From Schizophyllum amplum (Eukaryota; Basidiomycota; Agaricomycetes; Agaricales; Schizophyllaceae): 64,000 nucleotides of DNA. Positions 1-11,883 of this stretch are shown here, in pieces. Within the stretch, counting starts at the first letter, position 1, and every line of letters begins with the position of its first letter. A program made the position numbers and the translations under genes. Location of the stretch: positions 2,356,001 to 2,420,000 of the forward strand of contig VDMD01000002.1 in assembly GCA_007026445.1 (NCBI GenBank). The letters run 5' to 3'. Below the pieces are notes generated by a model. The model had not been told where the DNA came from. It ran no database searches and saw nothing but the letters and a program-made list of their open reading frames with translations.

Positions 1-770
1 GTAGACAGGCCTGCGCTCTTCTCGCGCGCAGAGACGTAGAGCTCGGCACCGACGCTGAAACGTCCGCGCAGCCCGCCCATTGCATCCTCCGAGTCGACCC
101 GCGCGCGCGGCGCAGAGTTCGGCGCGTCCGTCGCGTCCGCCGCACGCGCCTGTGCGGCCTCCGGGGCCCTCGGCGCGAAGTTATGCAAAACGCGCAGCCC
201 CCACATGCCATCTTCCGCCGAATAGCTGGCGTCCGTCGCCCACGAGCCGGTGTCATGGTACATCCATACTATGAGGGAGCTTGGGGCAGGCGGAGGGCGT
301 GAGATCGCCGCCGCGAGTCCATGCACTGTCGGCGCTAAGCGCATTGTCGCCAGCGCGTGCAGCTTGCTCAATGGCGCGTACAGTCGCCCGTAGAGCAGCC
401 AATCTCTCGCGTCCACACGCTCACCCGCAAGCCACTCCTCTTCCTTGGCTAACGGACGGCGTGGAGCGGGCGGTACGGTGAATCCCGCGGACGCCTCGCG
501 GAGAGTGATGGTGGGGGAGGGGGCGATGGCGATGGGTGCGGAGGAGGCGACATATGCGATGTCAGCAGACAGGGCAGGTGTGGCATGTAGGGCAGCGGCG
601 GTGGCATAGGAGGCGTTGGGAAAGTTGGCGACGGAGAGGTGCAGACCATGGGGAACGGCGAAGTCGAGGAGAGCGTCGATGGGCCTAGTCAGAAACCCGT
701 AGCCGTTTTCACCGTTCCAGCCGATGGCGGAGTAGTATTGGCGGAGGACGAGGGTCGCGAAGTCGTGCAT
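1..770 (-). CDS. mdm10: Mdm10, mitochondrial outer-membrane beta-barrel (ERMES subunit), C-terminus cut by the window edge
   Basis: The minus-strand frame is open from ATG at 770 to the window start, giving 256 residues without an intron. It begins MHDFATLVLRQYYSAIGWNG and contains the Mdm10 signatures LLYGRLYAPLSKLHALATMR and SAEDGMWGLRVLHNF. Mdm10 is a porin-like barrel. In the ERMES complex it tethers mitochondria to the ER, and with the SAM complex it helps insert beta-barrel proteins. Family members usually exceed 400 residues, so roughly the C-terminal half lies outside. An Ala/Arg-rich insert follows HNFAPRAPE, and then GGLRGRFSVGAELYVSAREK resumes the barrel. The gene is head-to-head with the purine nucleoside phosphorylase gene, 137 bp between start codons, so the two probably share a promoter. 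Identity is recognised from motifs recalled for the family. Confidence 0.85.
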   Translation of the reverse strand, partial: MHDFATLVLRQYYSAIGWNGENGYGFLTRPIDALLDFAVPHGLHLSVANFPNASYATAAALHATPALSADIAYVASSAPIAIAPSPTITLREASAGFTVPPAPRRPLAKEEEWLAGERVDARDWLLYGRLYAPLSKLHALATMRLAPTVHGLAAAISRPPPAPSSLIVWMYHDTGSWATDASYSAEDGMWGLRVLHNFAPRAPEAAQARAADATDAPNSAPRARVDSEDAMGGLRGRFSVGAELYVSAREKSAGLS

Positions 771-907
771 GCCGACGACGCGCCGCAGAGGTAAAGAATG
801 AGTAGAGGAAGTGCAGCGTTAGTAGTGATAGTAGACAGTAAGGAAGGATCACTAATCGAAGTCAGTAAACAGTGATCGAGCGCCAATCGATCATCTTGTC
901 CTCGACC

Positions 908-1956
908 ATGACCACCCCCTCCGCCCTCGATGTCTCTGCCGCCGCTGCCATTGCCGCCATCCATGCTGCCATCCCCCCAGCCTACCATCGCCCTTTGGTT
1001 GCCATCGTATGCGGCTCCGGCCTGTCCACCCTCGCCGACACCCTCACCGCCCCTGCCTTCCTCCCCTACGCATCCATTCCTGGCTTCGCGTCTAGCACCG
1101 TCGCCGGACACCAGGGTGTATTGGCCTTTGGACTGCTAGCCGGCACGCCCGTTGTTGCCATGCTCGGGCGGCTGCACCCATACGAGGGACACGCGTTACC
1201 CGCCGTCTGCTTCCCGATCCGCGTCCTAGCACGGCTGGGCGTGCAAGCCCTGATCCTCACCAACGCGGCAGGCGCCCTCAATCCTGCGCTCCAGGTCGGC
1301 ACGCTTGTCGTGCTGCACGATCATCTCGCCCTGCCCGGCCTCGCGGGCATGAACCCATTGCTCGGGCCAGCCCAGCCGCCGTTGGCGCGCTTCGTGCCCC
1401 TGTCGGACGCGTACTCGCCTGCTCTGCGGCGTCTGGCTTTCCTTGCCGCCAACGATCTCGGACTGCCGGATGAGGCGACCGCGGAGGGTACCTACGCGTG
1501 GGTCTCGGGCCCGACATACGAGACGCCGGCAGAGGGACGATTCCTCAGGGCGGCAGGCGTTGATGTCGTCGGTATGAGCACGGTGCCGGAGGTGGTGGCG
1601 GCACGTCAGGAGGGCGTGCCGCATGTCATGGCGATCAGTCTGGTGACGAACCCGGTCATCATCCCAGAGGGGTACAGGAGTATCAAGGAGGAGGTGAAGC
1701 AGGAGGTACGTGACTTTACGATGTCCCATACTAGCCCTAATCCATCTTTTGACTTCTTCTTCTTGTTTATTTCCCTCTTTTCCTCGTACCTGTATAGCTG
1801 GCTGGCATCGCAGCTACTATACCTGCGGCAGCGACTGTGTCGCACAACGAGGTTCTTGAGGTGGGCGTCGAGAAGGGACCCGTCATGCGCTCGCTGGTAG
1901 AGCGCGTGGTCGCACGCGTCGCGGCTGGCGAACTTGGGGCTGCACCAGTCGTATAG
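908..1956 (+). CDS. Purine nucleoside phosphorylase
   Basis: Exons 908-1705 and 1798-1956 join in phase 0 to give 318 residues. The 92-bp intron starts GTACGT. The protein shows the trimeric PNP motifs in order: phosphate-binding GSGLSTLADTL (about residue 36), GHQGVLAFG, GRLHPYEGH, TNAAGALNP and the base-binding GMSTVPEVVAARQ (about residue 218). It phosphorolyses inosine and guanosine to free base and ribose-1-phosphate in cytosolic purine salvage. Exon 2 supplies the C-terminal helix (VLEVGVEKGPVMRSLVERVV). I start at 908 because GGSG-type sequence follows at the usual distance and the upstream in-frame stretch is not conserved-looking. Length matches the family (about 290-320). Confidence 0.93.
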
Positions 1957-2571
1957 ATCGTGGTGCGGTCTAGGCTGAACGCGTCGCTCAATGTCGAGTA
2001 TCGGGCAAGACTTGGTCCTCAAGAGGATGCGAGGTAAGATAGTTTTCGGCCCACCCTTCGCATTCTCACGACTCAGCTTTTCTAGGAAAGGACTTAAGAA
2101 TGAAGCCAGACCTATGATTCGGCAGAGAAGGTTCATAGGCATCTGCTCATGGACAACTGCACTACCACTAAATACGAGCGGAATACTAGAGGGCTGCACG
2201 CGCATCACTGGTATGTACTTATCAGACCAGGATTATCAGACCAGAATTTCGAGATCCAGCCAAGACTGCTTCACTGTGCTGCTCTAGGTCTGCCGATCTC
2301 GTTGTACATCACCATGGATTGAACCGAGGGCATCATTTGTCTTGTGCCATCCCCACAGACAGGTCATCCTACCCGATCGCAGGGCATAGAGACTGCATCA
2401 AGAGTCACAGCTAAGGCTACACAGGAGCTAGCGCTACAAAATCTTGGAGTTTTTTCGTCGAAGCCTTATTTCGAGCATTGCCGGACGCTACTTTCGAGCA
2501 TCGTCAAACGCTGGGACGACAACGTCAACCCACGCAATAATCGCAGTGCACCTTCCCTCCCCTTTCCCACC
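1957..2571. other. Intergenic stretch between convergent PNP and DPH1
   Basis: No frame here resembles a known protein, and short open frames lack coding character. It presumably holds the two 3' untranslated regions. Confidence 0.5.
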
Positions 2572-4682
2572 TCAGAACGTCGCCTGCGTCCTAGCGACCG
2601 TCCACGGCGTCCCCGTCGCATAGAAGTCCATCGGGTACGGTCCGGGCTGTGCCACCCTCGCATGTCCTCCGTCCCTCGCATTCCCTCCCTCCTTCGAATG
2701 CCCTCCTTCCCTCGCCTCATAAAGCCTCTCTGGCCCCTTCTCCCCATTAGCACCCTCAAACCACCCCCTCGCCTTCCCTACCGCCACACACGCCTCGTAC
2801 GGGCTCAGCAGCGGCCGGTCGAACGCGTAGCCCCAGTCGATGGAGAGCCGCGGGCAGGAGGTCTGTACGAAGGTAGAGATGTAGGGCGTGGGGGTGGGCG
2901 AGGTGGGTGAGGTGGACGTGGGCGTGGTGGACGTGGACGTGGTGGGTGAGACTGGAGTGGGAACGGGCGGATTGAACAATGCCAGTTTGGCAGGTGAGAG
3001 CTCGGATAAAAGGATGGGCATGAAGGGGATGGGGACCTTGGATGCGGAGAGCTGGTGTGTTATGGCCTGGGGTGGGGTAGTCAGTTTCGATATCGACGTA
3101 TGTTAAGTACACAGCTGGCAGTCTGAAGTGCAAAGACTGGGTCAGAGAATACTGAAGAAAACACACCTGCAACTGCCTGAAATTCCCTTGCCGACCGAGT
3201 GTACCGAGGATGACGCCCCAGAGCGGCGCGTCGCTCACGGGAGGGGGCGGTGTGGTGGAGGATGTGGTGGAGGATAGGGTGGCTGCCGATTCAATGCTGG
3301 TCGCTGGGATGCCCTCGACCTCTGGCGCCGCAGGTATACTCTTGCGCGCCGTGCGCACCGCGTCCTCGCGCACGCTCTGCATCTGCACGTGGTCGTAGCG
3401 CTCGCGGGTGAGCTTCTTGGAGTAGGGGTCGTAGCGGAAGGCGGGCACGGATGGGTTGGCGATCATGATGGACTCGAGGTGGAAGCGGCCGTCGCCGAGG
3501 TAGCTGTGGGGCAGGTGAGTATGAGCGAATAACATTTAGTATGATTTGATGGAGGCAGGGAGAAGAGGCAGAGAAATGTGAGGGGACAGCCAGAGGTGAG
3601 GAGAGAGGAAGGTGTTGTGCTACGCACATCAAGGCATCGACATCCTGAAGAGTCGGCGACGTGCAGCCCAGTATTTCACCGGGCGAGAGAGGTTTGGAGC
3701 GCGGGATGTTCGCGTCGTAGGTACCTGTCCACAGGGATGTTGTTGAGGAAGAGGTGTCTGCTGAAGCGTACGGCGTCGAGAGGTCCTCCTTCAGCCGCTG
3801 CAAGGCGGAGACGAACTGGATCGTGGACACCAGTGCGAGCTTTGTGGGATCGCGCGAGGACTCCGGACGACACACCAGGGCCGCGTCGGAAGAGGCACCC
3901 TCATTGGTAGGTTGATCTGCAGGCTCAGCTGAGTCTTCCCGCCTAGTTGGCCCCTCTATGCGCAGATGGCGCGTCTTGCCGATAATGGTGCCCGCCGGGA
4001 TGGCGCGATCGGACTCTTCCGACTTGAGCAGGTTGTCGTGGAACTCGGTGCGGTCATCGGGGAAGTTGAGACGGATGGTTTGGTGGAGATGGGAGGAGTC
4101 AATAGCGATCTCGACAAAGACATAGAGCGTCTTGATGCTCGTCTGGTCCATGGGGACTGCTGGGTGGTCAGGCTGGCGCTTCGTGATCGGTGAGGGAACG
4201 CACCTAGGCAGCTGTGGCCGTAGTGCACGAGCATGTCGCAGCCGAGTGCGGCGGCGGTGTAGTCGTCTACGCAGCATGCGCCGTACGTGACATCGCCCAT
4301 GATGACGGTCAAGGCGTCCGTAAATCTGGTAGCGGATTAGCGCCCATCCGCACGCTGTACTCGATCGTACACACTCCTGGATGATATCTGCTATCGTACA
4401 CGCAAACATCTGCAAGCCCTCGGGCATCTGGAGGGCCACCATGGTCGCCTTGTTCTTCCTGACATGGTGGATTGTCTTGTGAATCTCGAAGGAGTAGTTG
4501 GAGGGGAGCAGCCTGATCGCTGCGCTCAGCTGCTCGTCGCCCAGGATCTCTGGGGGAATCTGGTTTGCGATGACATGGGACACGCCCGGCTTGGAGGGGG
4601 TCGCGGACTTGCTGCCTACAAAGCGTTTTCGGGGCCTGGAGGCGTTGCCGGGCGCCTTGACTTTTTTCTGGTCCGCGGACAT
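2572..4682 (-). CDS. DPH1: Diphthamide biosynthesis protein 1 (DPH1)
   Basis: Five exons on the minus strand (4682-4375, 4325-4204, 4159-3628, 3503-3167, 3066-2572) give 597 residues. DPH1 with DPH2 forms the radical [4Fe-4S] enzyme that moves the 3-amino-3-carboxypropyl group of S-adenosylmethionine onto a histidine of elongation factor 2. Signatures read [34 protein letters not shown] (first cluster cysteine), [21 protein letters not shown] formed across an intron, LGTLGRQGN and [13 protein letters not shown] (third cysteine). The typical length is 420-450, so this copy is long. The excess is a Thr/Ser/Pro tract before the third cysteine, an acidic-Ser region in exon 3 and a C-terminal tail. 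It starts 133 bp from the divergent NPC1 start. Confidence 0.93.
2885..2970. repeat. GTGGACGTGG-type simple repeat inside DPH1 exon 5
   Basis: The plus strand shows repeated GTGG(A/G)CGTGG units. On the coding (minus) strand they encode a Ser/Thr/Pro tract between the KLALF segment and the third iron-sulfur cysteine of DPH1. It is in frame and is probably a disordered loop. Confidence 0.6.
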
Positions 4683-4815
4683 GATGATTGAGCAGATGCA
4701 GCAGTGAGGCAGGCCACGTGGTTGTCGTCACTTGAGCTGAGCCCTGACTCGTTTGCACTACTTACGTCGCGTCGAATGCGCACTTAGCTTGAATCGCTTC
4801 TCTCCAGACGCCGCC

Positions 4816-7800
4816 ATGGAGACAAGAGGAGAGCCCGGGCGCTGCGCAATGCGCGCGTCCTGCGGCAGAAAGGGAATGTTCGGGAAGGAGCTCCCTTGTC
4901 CGTATGACGGCCCCGCAATCGAGGTGCGCACCCCCACTACAGCCAGCGTCTCTGCTGACTCGGCCAGCCCGACTCTGCAGCTCGCAAACTGCTCGTCGAC
5001 GTGTGCGGCGCAGAGTTTGCTGAGGGCGCGACTTGCTGCACGTCCGAGCAGCTCCAGACGCTGAAGGACAACTTCGCCACCGTGGACAACATCATATCAT
5101 CCTGCCCCGCTTGCCGCAACAATTTCCACTCCTTCTTCTGCTCCTTTACCTGCTCGCCAGACCAAGCCACCTTCCTCAATGTAACGGGCACGCAGAAGTC
5201 GAGTTCAGGCGAGACCGCCGTCAAGTCCGTCGACTTCTTCATCGAGGAGCAGTACGGCCAGGGGTTCTTCGACAGTTGCAAGAACGTCCAAGTGGGCGCG
5301 ACGAATGGGTACGCCATGGACCTCATCGGGGGCGGCGCAAAGGACTACAAGGGCTTCCTCAAATTCCTCGGCGACGAGAAGGATATCGGCAGCCCCTTCC
5401 AGATCAACTTTCCCGTTGAATCCCCACCCGAGTTCGCCGCATATAACGCCACGCCGCGCGATTGCTCCGACAATGACCTCGCGAGCCGCTGCACCTGCAT
5501 CGACTGCCCCGACATCTGCCCCGTGCGGCCCCCCATCGACCCCCCAAGCGCCGGCCCAACGTGTCATGTAGGCGCCATCTCCTGCCTCACCTTCGTCCTC
5601 ATCCTCGCGTACGGCCTGGCTGTCGCTGGCTTCTTCTTCGGCTACCTCATCGAGGCTACCATTCGTAAGCGCCGCGAGCGGTTGTACGAGCGTGTCGCAC
5701 TATCAGTCGACAACGCGTCGCTATCCCCGCGTTCCAATACGCGGGGGTTGGTGGGCGCTGGTTCGCTAGCACATTACGTCGATGAGCCCGCGCGTACGGC
5801 CTCTGAACACGACCTCGGCCCCCGCGTCGCACTTCTCGACCCCGTGGAGACTGTGCAACCGCGCCAATTCCCTCTGCAGAACTTCCTGCGCCGCATGTTC
5901 TACCGCCTGGGCTTATTCGCTGCCGGCAATCCGTGGGCGACGTTTGCAATCGTCTTCACCGCAGTCGGACTACTCAACGTTGGCTGGAAGCGCTTCGAGG
6001 TGGAGACGGACCCCGTCAGGCTGTGGGTGGCGCCCACTTCGGAGAGCAAGCAGCAGAAGGAGTTCTTTGACGAGCACTTCGGACCGTTTTATCGACCTCA
6101 GCAAATATTCGTCACTGCCGCCGATATTCCAGGGGAAACGTCTGCCTCCAGCGATGCTCCCGCCATGTCATACGACCGCCTCAAATACTGGTTCGACGTG
6201 GAAAGAGAAATCCGACAGCTCGAATCTTCTCCGCATGGATATACCCTCGACGACGTTTGCTTCAAGCCTGCCGGACCTGCCGGCGCGTGTGTATTGCAGT
6301 CTGTCGCAGCCTGGTTCGGCAACACATTAGACGGATACGATGAGGATACGTGGGCGGACCGTGTTCAGTCCTGCGCCCTCAGCCCTGTAGAATGTCTGCC
6401 AGACTTCCAGCAGCCACTTGCACCTGAATTTGTTCTGGGTGGCGTGCCGCAGGACGATGCTGCGCCACGGTACATGGACGCGGCAGCCATGGTCGTCAAT
6501 ATCGTCGTGTCGGACTCTCTGAACGAAACCATACAGGCAAAGGCTATGGAGTGGGAGTCCACGCTGAAGGACTACCTCATGCGCATCGCAGACGAGGCGC
6601 CTGAACGCGCCGGCTTGCATCTCGCCTTCAGCACCGGCGTCTCCCTCGAAGAGGAGATCAACAAGAGCACAAACACGGACGTCAAGATCGTAGTGCTGTC
6701 CTACGTCGCCATGTTCATCTATGTGGCGCTCACTTTAGGAAGCGGATCCGCTATCCGCGACGAGGAGACCGTATTCTCCTCCCTGGTCCGCTGGGCTCGC
6801 AACTTCCCCAAGCTCTTCCAGCGCGGCGGCCTCACATCTTCCTCCCTCTCCGTCGACTCGCGCACCACGCCTACATGGTTCCCCCGCCTCCCGCGCAAGC
6901 TCTTCGTCGGCTCGAAGTTTACTTTGGGCCTCTTCGGCATCCTCCTGGTCATCCTCTCTGTATCCTCGTCCGTGGGCCTGTTTTCCGCGATGGGCGTCAA
7001 GGTGACGCTGATCATCGCGGAGGTGATCCCCTTCCTAGTCCTCGCCGTCGGTGTCGATAACGTCTTCATTCTCGTGCATGAGGTCGATAGGCAGAACCTG
7101 CTGCATGGGCCGAACGCGGCGGCGGTGATTAGCCAGCACGAGCGCGACTTCACTAGTCCCACCGCGTCGCACCGCTCGCCGTTCGATTCTGCGCATGATG
7201 ATATGGACGCGGCCAGCGTCCCGTTGTTGCTATCTGCGGAGGAGCGGGTAGCGCGGGCACTGGCGAAGATGGGGCCGTCGATATTGCTGAGCGCGACCAC
7301 GGAGACGATCGCCTTTGCGCTGGGGGCAATTGTGCCAATGCCTGCCGTCCGAAATTTCGCGCTGTACGCGGCGGGCAGCGTGCTTCTGAATGCTGTGCTG
7401 CAGGTAACAGTATTCGTTAGCGCATTGTTGTTGGATTTGAAGCGCGTGGAGGTGAGCTCGGAGGCAATTAAGCAGAAAGATAGGTTTACTGATGGTTGCC
7501 TCAGTCGAGTCGAGTGGACTGCTTCCCATGTGTGACGCTACCGCCACGTATTGCTCTGTTGGATGGCCCGCCAAGCGGTCCTGGGCTGGGCGTGTTGGCA
7601 CGCTTCATTCGCAGGTACTATGCACCATTCATCCTCAAGCCAGTCGTCAAGGCCGTTGTGTTCGCCGTCTTTATGGGCATATTGGCCCTGTCCATCATCT
7701 CTATGCAGCATTTGCGACTGGGTCTCGGTATGTCAACGGTTTTTGGGTCGCCCTCTTTTTTGTTAACGACCCTTATAGATCAGCGACTCGCCCTCCCATC

Positions 7801-9255
7801 GGACTCGTACCTGGTGGACTACTTCGACAACATGGATCGATATCTCGATATCGGACCGCCCGTCTACTTCGTCACCGACCAGGTAGATCCAGCCTACCGT
7901 GCAGGCCAGCGAGCCCTCTGCGGTCGCTTCACCACATGTTCTGACTCCTCCGTCGCGAACATCCTGGAAGCCGAACGGAAGCGCCCTGAGTCATCATTCA
8001 TAGCCGAGCCTACCGCGTCCTGGATCGACGACTTCTTGCAGTGGCTTGACCCTGCGAAGGAGGAGTGCTGCCGCGTGCGCAAGAGGGACACGTCCATCTT
8101 CTGCACCGGCAGGGAGTCCTCACGAGTGTGCCAGCCATGCTTCCTAGGACACGAGCCGGCGTGGAACATCACCATGCGCGGATTGCCGGAAGACGAGGAA
8201 TTCATGCGCTATCTCAACCAGTGGCTGGTGTCGCCGACAACCGAGTCGTGCCCCTTGGCCGGCGCGGCGTCCTTCGGTACCGCTCTATCGCTCTCTGAGG
8301 CCCGCGACACCGTCCGCGCATCACACTTCCGCACCTCGCATGGACCGCTCAAGACGCAGGAGGACTTCATCCACGCCTTTGCCGCCGCGCACCGCATCGC
8401 GAACGACATCTCCGCGGAGACGGGCATGCGTGTCTTCCCCTACTCGCTCTTCTACGTGTTCTTCGACCAGTACGCGCACATCGCCGCGATCACGCAGGAG
8501 GTGCTGGGCTTCGGGCTCGCAGCGGTGCTCGCGGTGACGGCGCTGCTGCTCGGCTCGTGGCGGACGGGCGTCGTCGTTACCGCCGTCGTCGGACTCACCG
8601 TGGTCAACGTGATGGGTGTAATGGCGGTGTGGGGCGTAATGCTAAACGCGATTAGTTTGGTGAACTTGGTGATCTCGCTGGGCATTGCGGTCGAATTTTG
8701 CGCGCATGTGGCGCGGGCTTTCATGAGTGCGGGGTCGGGGCTACCGGTGGACCATCCGGCTGGGCAGAAGGAGAGGGATGAACGCATGTGGAACGCGCTT
8801 GTGGATGTCGGGCCATCTGTACGTGACATCTTATCGAGGACTAAACGAGGGGATCTGACACCGTCGACCAGGTTCTTTCCGGCATCACCTTCACGAAGCT
8901 GATAGGGATGTGCGTCCTCGCGTTGACCCGGTCAAAGCTGCTGGAGGTGGGGAAGTTAACGCGTTGCAGTGACAGCAAAGCTGACGCTAGACTCCAGATC
9001 TACTACTTCCGCATGTGGCTGACCCTCATCATATCTGGCGCCCTTCACGGCCTCGTACTACTCCCTGTCATTCTGAGCGTCGCGGGCGGTCCCGGATTCC
9101 CTCAGCAAGAGGCAGACGAAGAATGGATGGCTAACGCCATCAGAAACGATTACGAGTACGCGTGAGTATTCTGTGTATGCGTGGCTAGAGTCATGCCTGA
9201 CTAACCGACGTCCAGGCCATTCCTCGCGGACGACGACTCATACGCCAGCGATTGA
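4816..9255 (+). CDS. NPC1: NPC1-like intracellular sterol transporter
   Basis: Seven exons (4816-4923, 4968-7451, 7505-7727, 7779-8818, 8872-8946, 8998-9161, 9216-9255) give 1377 residues. The order is the cysteine-rich sterol-binding N-domain (GRCAMRASCGRKGMFGK, CGAEFAEGATCC, SSCPACRNNF), a first membrane helix (CLTFVLILAYGLAVAGFFFG), lumenal domains, a sterol-sensing domain region (about residues 560-860, with AVGVDNVFILVHEV) and an RND-type C-terminal membrane bundle (NAISLVNLVISLGIAVEFCAH). NPC1 exports sterol from the vacuole or lysosome lumen with NPC2. Later introns are placed by exact phase, including PSV|LSGITFTKL. The oddity is that the only usable start (METRGEPGRCAM) lacks the signal peptide an N-domain in the lumen needs. 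A missed upstream exon would have to fit in or overlap the 133 bp before it. Confidence 0.93.
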
Positions 9256-9827
9256 TCAAAGTTTCTTGGATTTTGAACCTTTGCATAACTTACCTCGTGT
9301 AATCTCTAGTTATTATCTGATCATGTAGGATGCGCACCAAGGGCGTGCACACATTGACTACCTTGTACGTGCGAACGAACATCGAACCAACGTGAGTGCA
9401 TGAGTTGCGTTGCGAATTGATTCTTCTGGCGTCGTCACGTTCGGGGGTGCCAGCGACCATGGTGTGTGCCATGCCTTCCCGCTTTGGACTTGCTCGGGTT
9501 GACTGGATTTGCAGAGGACCGTCGCACGTTCGTCGTAGCGACTGCTGAGGCGCTATGCACTGCGTGCTTTGACGCGCCCCTCGCAACGTGCGCGGACAGC
9601 CACGATGGTTCTCTACGACAACCTTCATCGATATAGTGGCATCTCGCTTCGAACCATTATCGGGCTCCTCTAGCAATCTCTTGACACCTCTTGACAAGAA
9701 GGCGCACGAACCTCTATCCGCTTTCCTCGCCTGGGGTAATACTGCGCGAACGTGTCAACGATGCGACTAGCTATAAGGGCGATAACAGAACGCTGCTCAC
9801 CCTGAGCTCGCTCCCTCGTCTCTTGCC
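9256..9827. other. Intergenic stretch upstream of the TLC-domain gene
   Basis: No coding frame is recognised. A TATA-like CTATAAGG lies at about 9771-9778, some 50 bp before the next start codon, and is a plausible core promoter for the downstream gene. Confidence 0.45.
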
Positions 9828-10987
9828 ATGTCGTCGCCGCTGTCCCTCGCGGTGATGCTTCCCACCATTGTTCCCGCAGGTCCCTTCACCATCTCCGTCG
9901 GCTTGCTCGTCACCATCTTCTACCTTTTCCGCCCGCTGTACACTACCTCCAAACAGATTTCATGGATTCTCACAACCACGGCGGGCGCCGTCATGACTCT
10001 CTCTTCGCTTCCTTTTCTATATTGCTACGCCCAGGCCGGCGCGGACGTGACTGGCGTGCCCCTGCTGCCTGCATTCGCCTATGTCACCAATCGTTTCTTT
10101 CAGGGATACCTTGTAACGTGCGTAGATATTATGCTCAACCGGCATGCCGGCTAACAAACTGCAGGGATCTTGCTATAGGAGCCGTTGTATACCGAGATCA
10201 GGTCACCCTTTCAACAGGATGGGTCCACCACACTATTTATCTACATATTGTCGAGCTCGCTATTCGGCGATCGTGGATGCATGTATTCTGTATAGCTGGC
10301 GTTATGGAGGTGCGTCCGGCTACATGCGTCCCTTCGCACTGCCTGATCTGTCACTTCATTCACCAGTTCCCGACTTTCCTCCTAGGCCTGATGTGCCTCC
10401 GCCCGCGCCTACGGAATAACACCGTCTTCGCTGTGGCCTTCTTTACGACGCGCATCGCGTTCCACATTGCGCTCCTCTGGTCGTACTTCGTCCACAGAGA
10501 TGTCGCTCTCGGTGGATCTGCGGTCCCGGCGATGATCCTCGCAGCCGTCCTCCCGATGCACGCTCTGTGGTTCTACGGCTGCCTCCGCGGCTTCGTGCGC
10601 CGCGCGCGTACACCCGCACCGCAGCCCACAACGATCCGCCTAGATATCTACGCTAGCGCTACGCCACCTATACTTACGGCTTCGCCCGCGGGGGTCGTTA
10701 CATCGCAGGAGGTCGCACCCCACGAAACGGTCGTGCGCCGCTCGATGCGTATACGCTCGCGGATCCGGAGGCGGGCGACGCAGGCGTTCGTGACGCGGTC
10801 AGAGCACGCGCGCGAGCTCGTCCGTGCGCTGCCGGCGCTGTGGGAGATATGGTGGTCGTGGGAGAGTGGGTTGAGGGCGGTGACGCCTCACGCGATGCAA
10901 GCTAGGGGATGGATAGAGGAGAGAACGGGGAAGGGCGTGTCCGATTATGTTGGGCTTGCTTCGCCTCCTGCCGGGAACGTTGCTTGA
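9828..10987 (+). CDS. Multi-pass membrane protein, TLC-domain (TMEM56-like)
   Basis: Exons 9828-10117, 10165-10309 and 10367-10987 give 351 residues. The second intron is 57 bp, in frame and without a stop, so an unspliced reading is also open. Hydrophobic helices alternate over the first 220 residues. The segment VYRDQVTLSTGWVHHTIYLH, then GVME|FPTFLLGLMCLRP and FFTTRIAFHIALLWSYF resembles TLC-domain proteins: the paired histidine WVHH, a Pro-containing helix and a TR.AFH helix. TLC proteins act in lipid handling or synthesis in the ER or plasma membrane. The C-terminal 110 residues are basic and hydrophilic. No substrate can be inferred. The splice choice is supported by the continuity of the TLC helices. 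Confidence 0.7.
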
Positions 10988-11110
10988 AGGTTCTATGTTT
11001 ATTCTTTTATGACCAGACGTTGCAATTTGTATCTTAAGACATGTATGTAGCAGAGAATTGTATGAAACTAATGACATGCCCGCCATGGCAGGACCTATAG
11101 ACAGCACATG

Positions 11111-11702
11111 TTACGCCGTGGCTTCCGGCTTGCTACAGTCACCCGTGTTGCAGTCACTGGCCACGTTGTGTGCATCGCTATGCCCCAGAGATTTCCCAGG
11201 CTGGATCACATCTCGAATACGTTGCTTCTGCACGCACTGATCAGCCGTTACTCGTGTAAATTCGCTTACCGGACATGCTCACCAAGACCTTGAGTTCGGG
11301 GAAACCACCTTCAATCTTCCGGTCCCACATGAGCTTGGGCGGCTCTGAGCTGCTCAGGAGCCAGACGCGGAAGCGACCGGCAGTCTCCTCTGTGTTACGA
11401 GGAATGAGGGTGATGGAGGTGACGTTCGGGGGAGGGAAAGTGAGGAAGAGTTCGGTCTGGGTCCATGTTGCACGGTGAAGCCTGCTCGAAGATCGTCGGT
11501 GAGAAGACGCAAGAGTTGGTGCATCGGAGGCTCTGCACGCACCATCGACACTACAAGATTGCTTGAGAAATGCAAAAACGGGGACAATAACTGCTTTACT
11601 CACCCTGTCGCAGAACTCGATGATGATGGTCGTCGCTGTCGGCAGCTCTGGGCACACAAACGTTGCCGGATTCAGTAGATCATGCTCATGAGCCTCGGAC
11701 AT
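11111..11702 (-). CDS. Rdx/selenoprotein W-like protein, cysteine form, with an 8-nt micro-exon
   Basis: Exons 11702-11604, 11550-11543, 11481-11283 and 11227-11111 give 140 residues. The Rdx family has a thioredoxin-like fold with a redox CxxC or CxxU near the N-terminus. Here exon 1 ends EFCDR, the micro-exon TGTCGATG supplies C, R and two bases of W, and exon 3 continues LHRATWTQTELFLTF, giving CDRCRW. Further family motifs are ETAGRFRVWL, WDRKIEGGFPELKVL and KQRIRDVIQPGKSLGHSD. Both introns around the micro-exon (53 and 61 bp) have GT-AG ends. No in-frame TGA is needed, so this is a cysteine homologue, not a selenoprotein. I start at 11702 (GCGACCATG); ATG at 11717 is in frame. The gene is divergent from the Pch2 gene, 181 bp apart. 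Confidence 0.85.
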
Positions 11703-11883
11703 GGTCGCAGGTCGCAAGAGTATTATTCGGAAAACAGATCAGTCCAACATCGAGTCGATGGCGGCGGTCACAAACCAACCCGGCGCCAGACTGACGCCAC
11801 ATTGCACTCGCTCACGTGAGCTCTGCCCGCGTTTGCTGCCTCATTTGGACGCGACGACGCGTCTCGTCTTGTTCCCGACTTTC

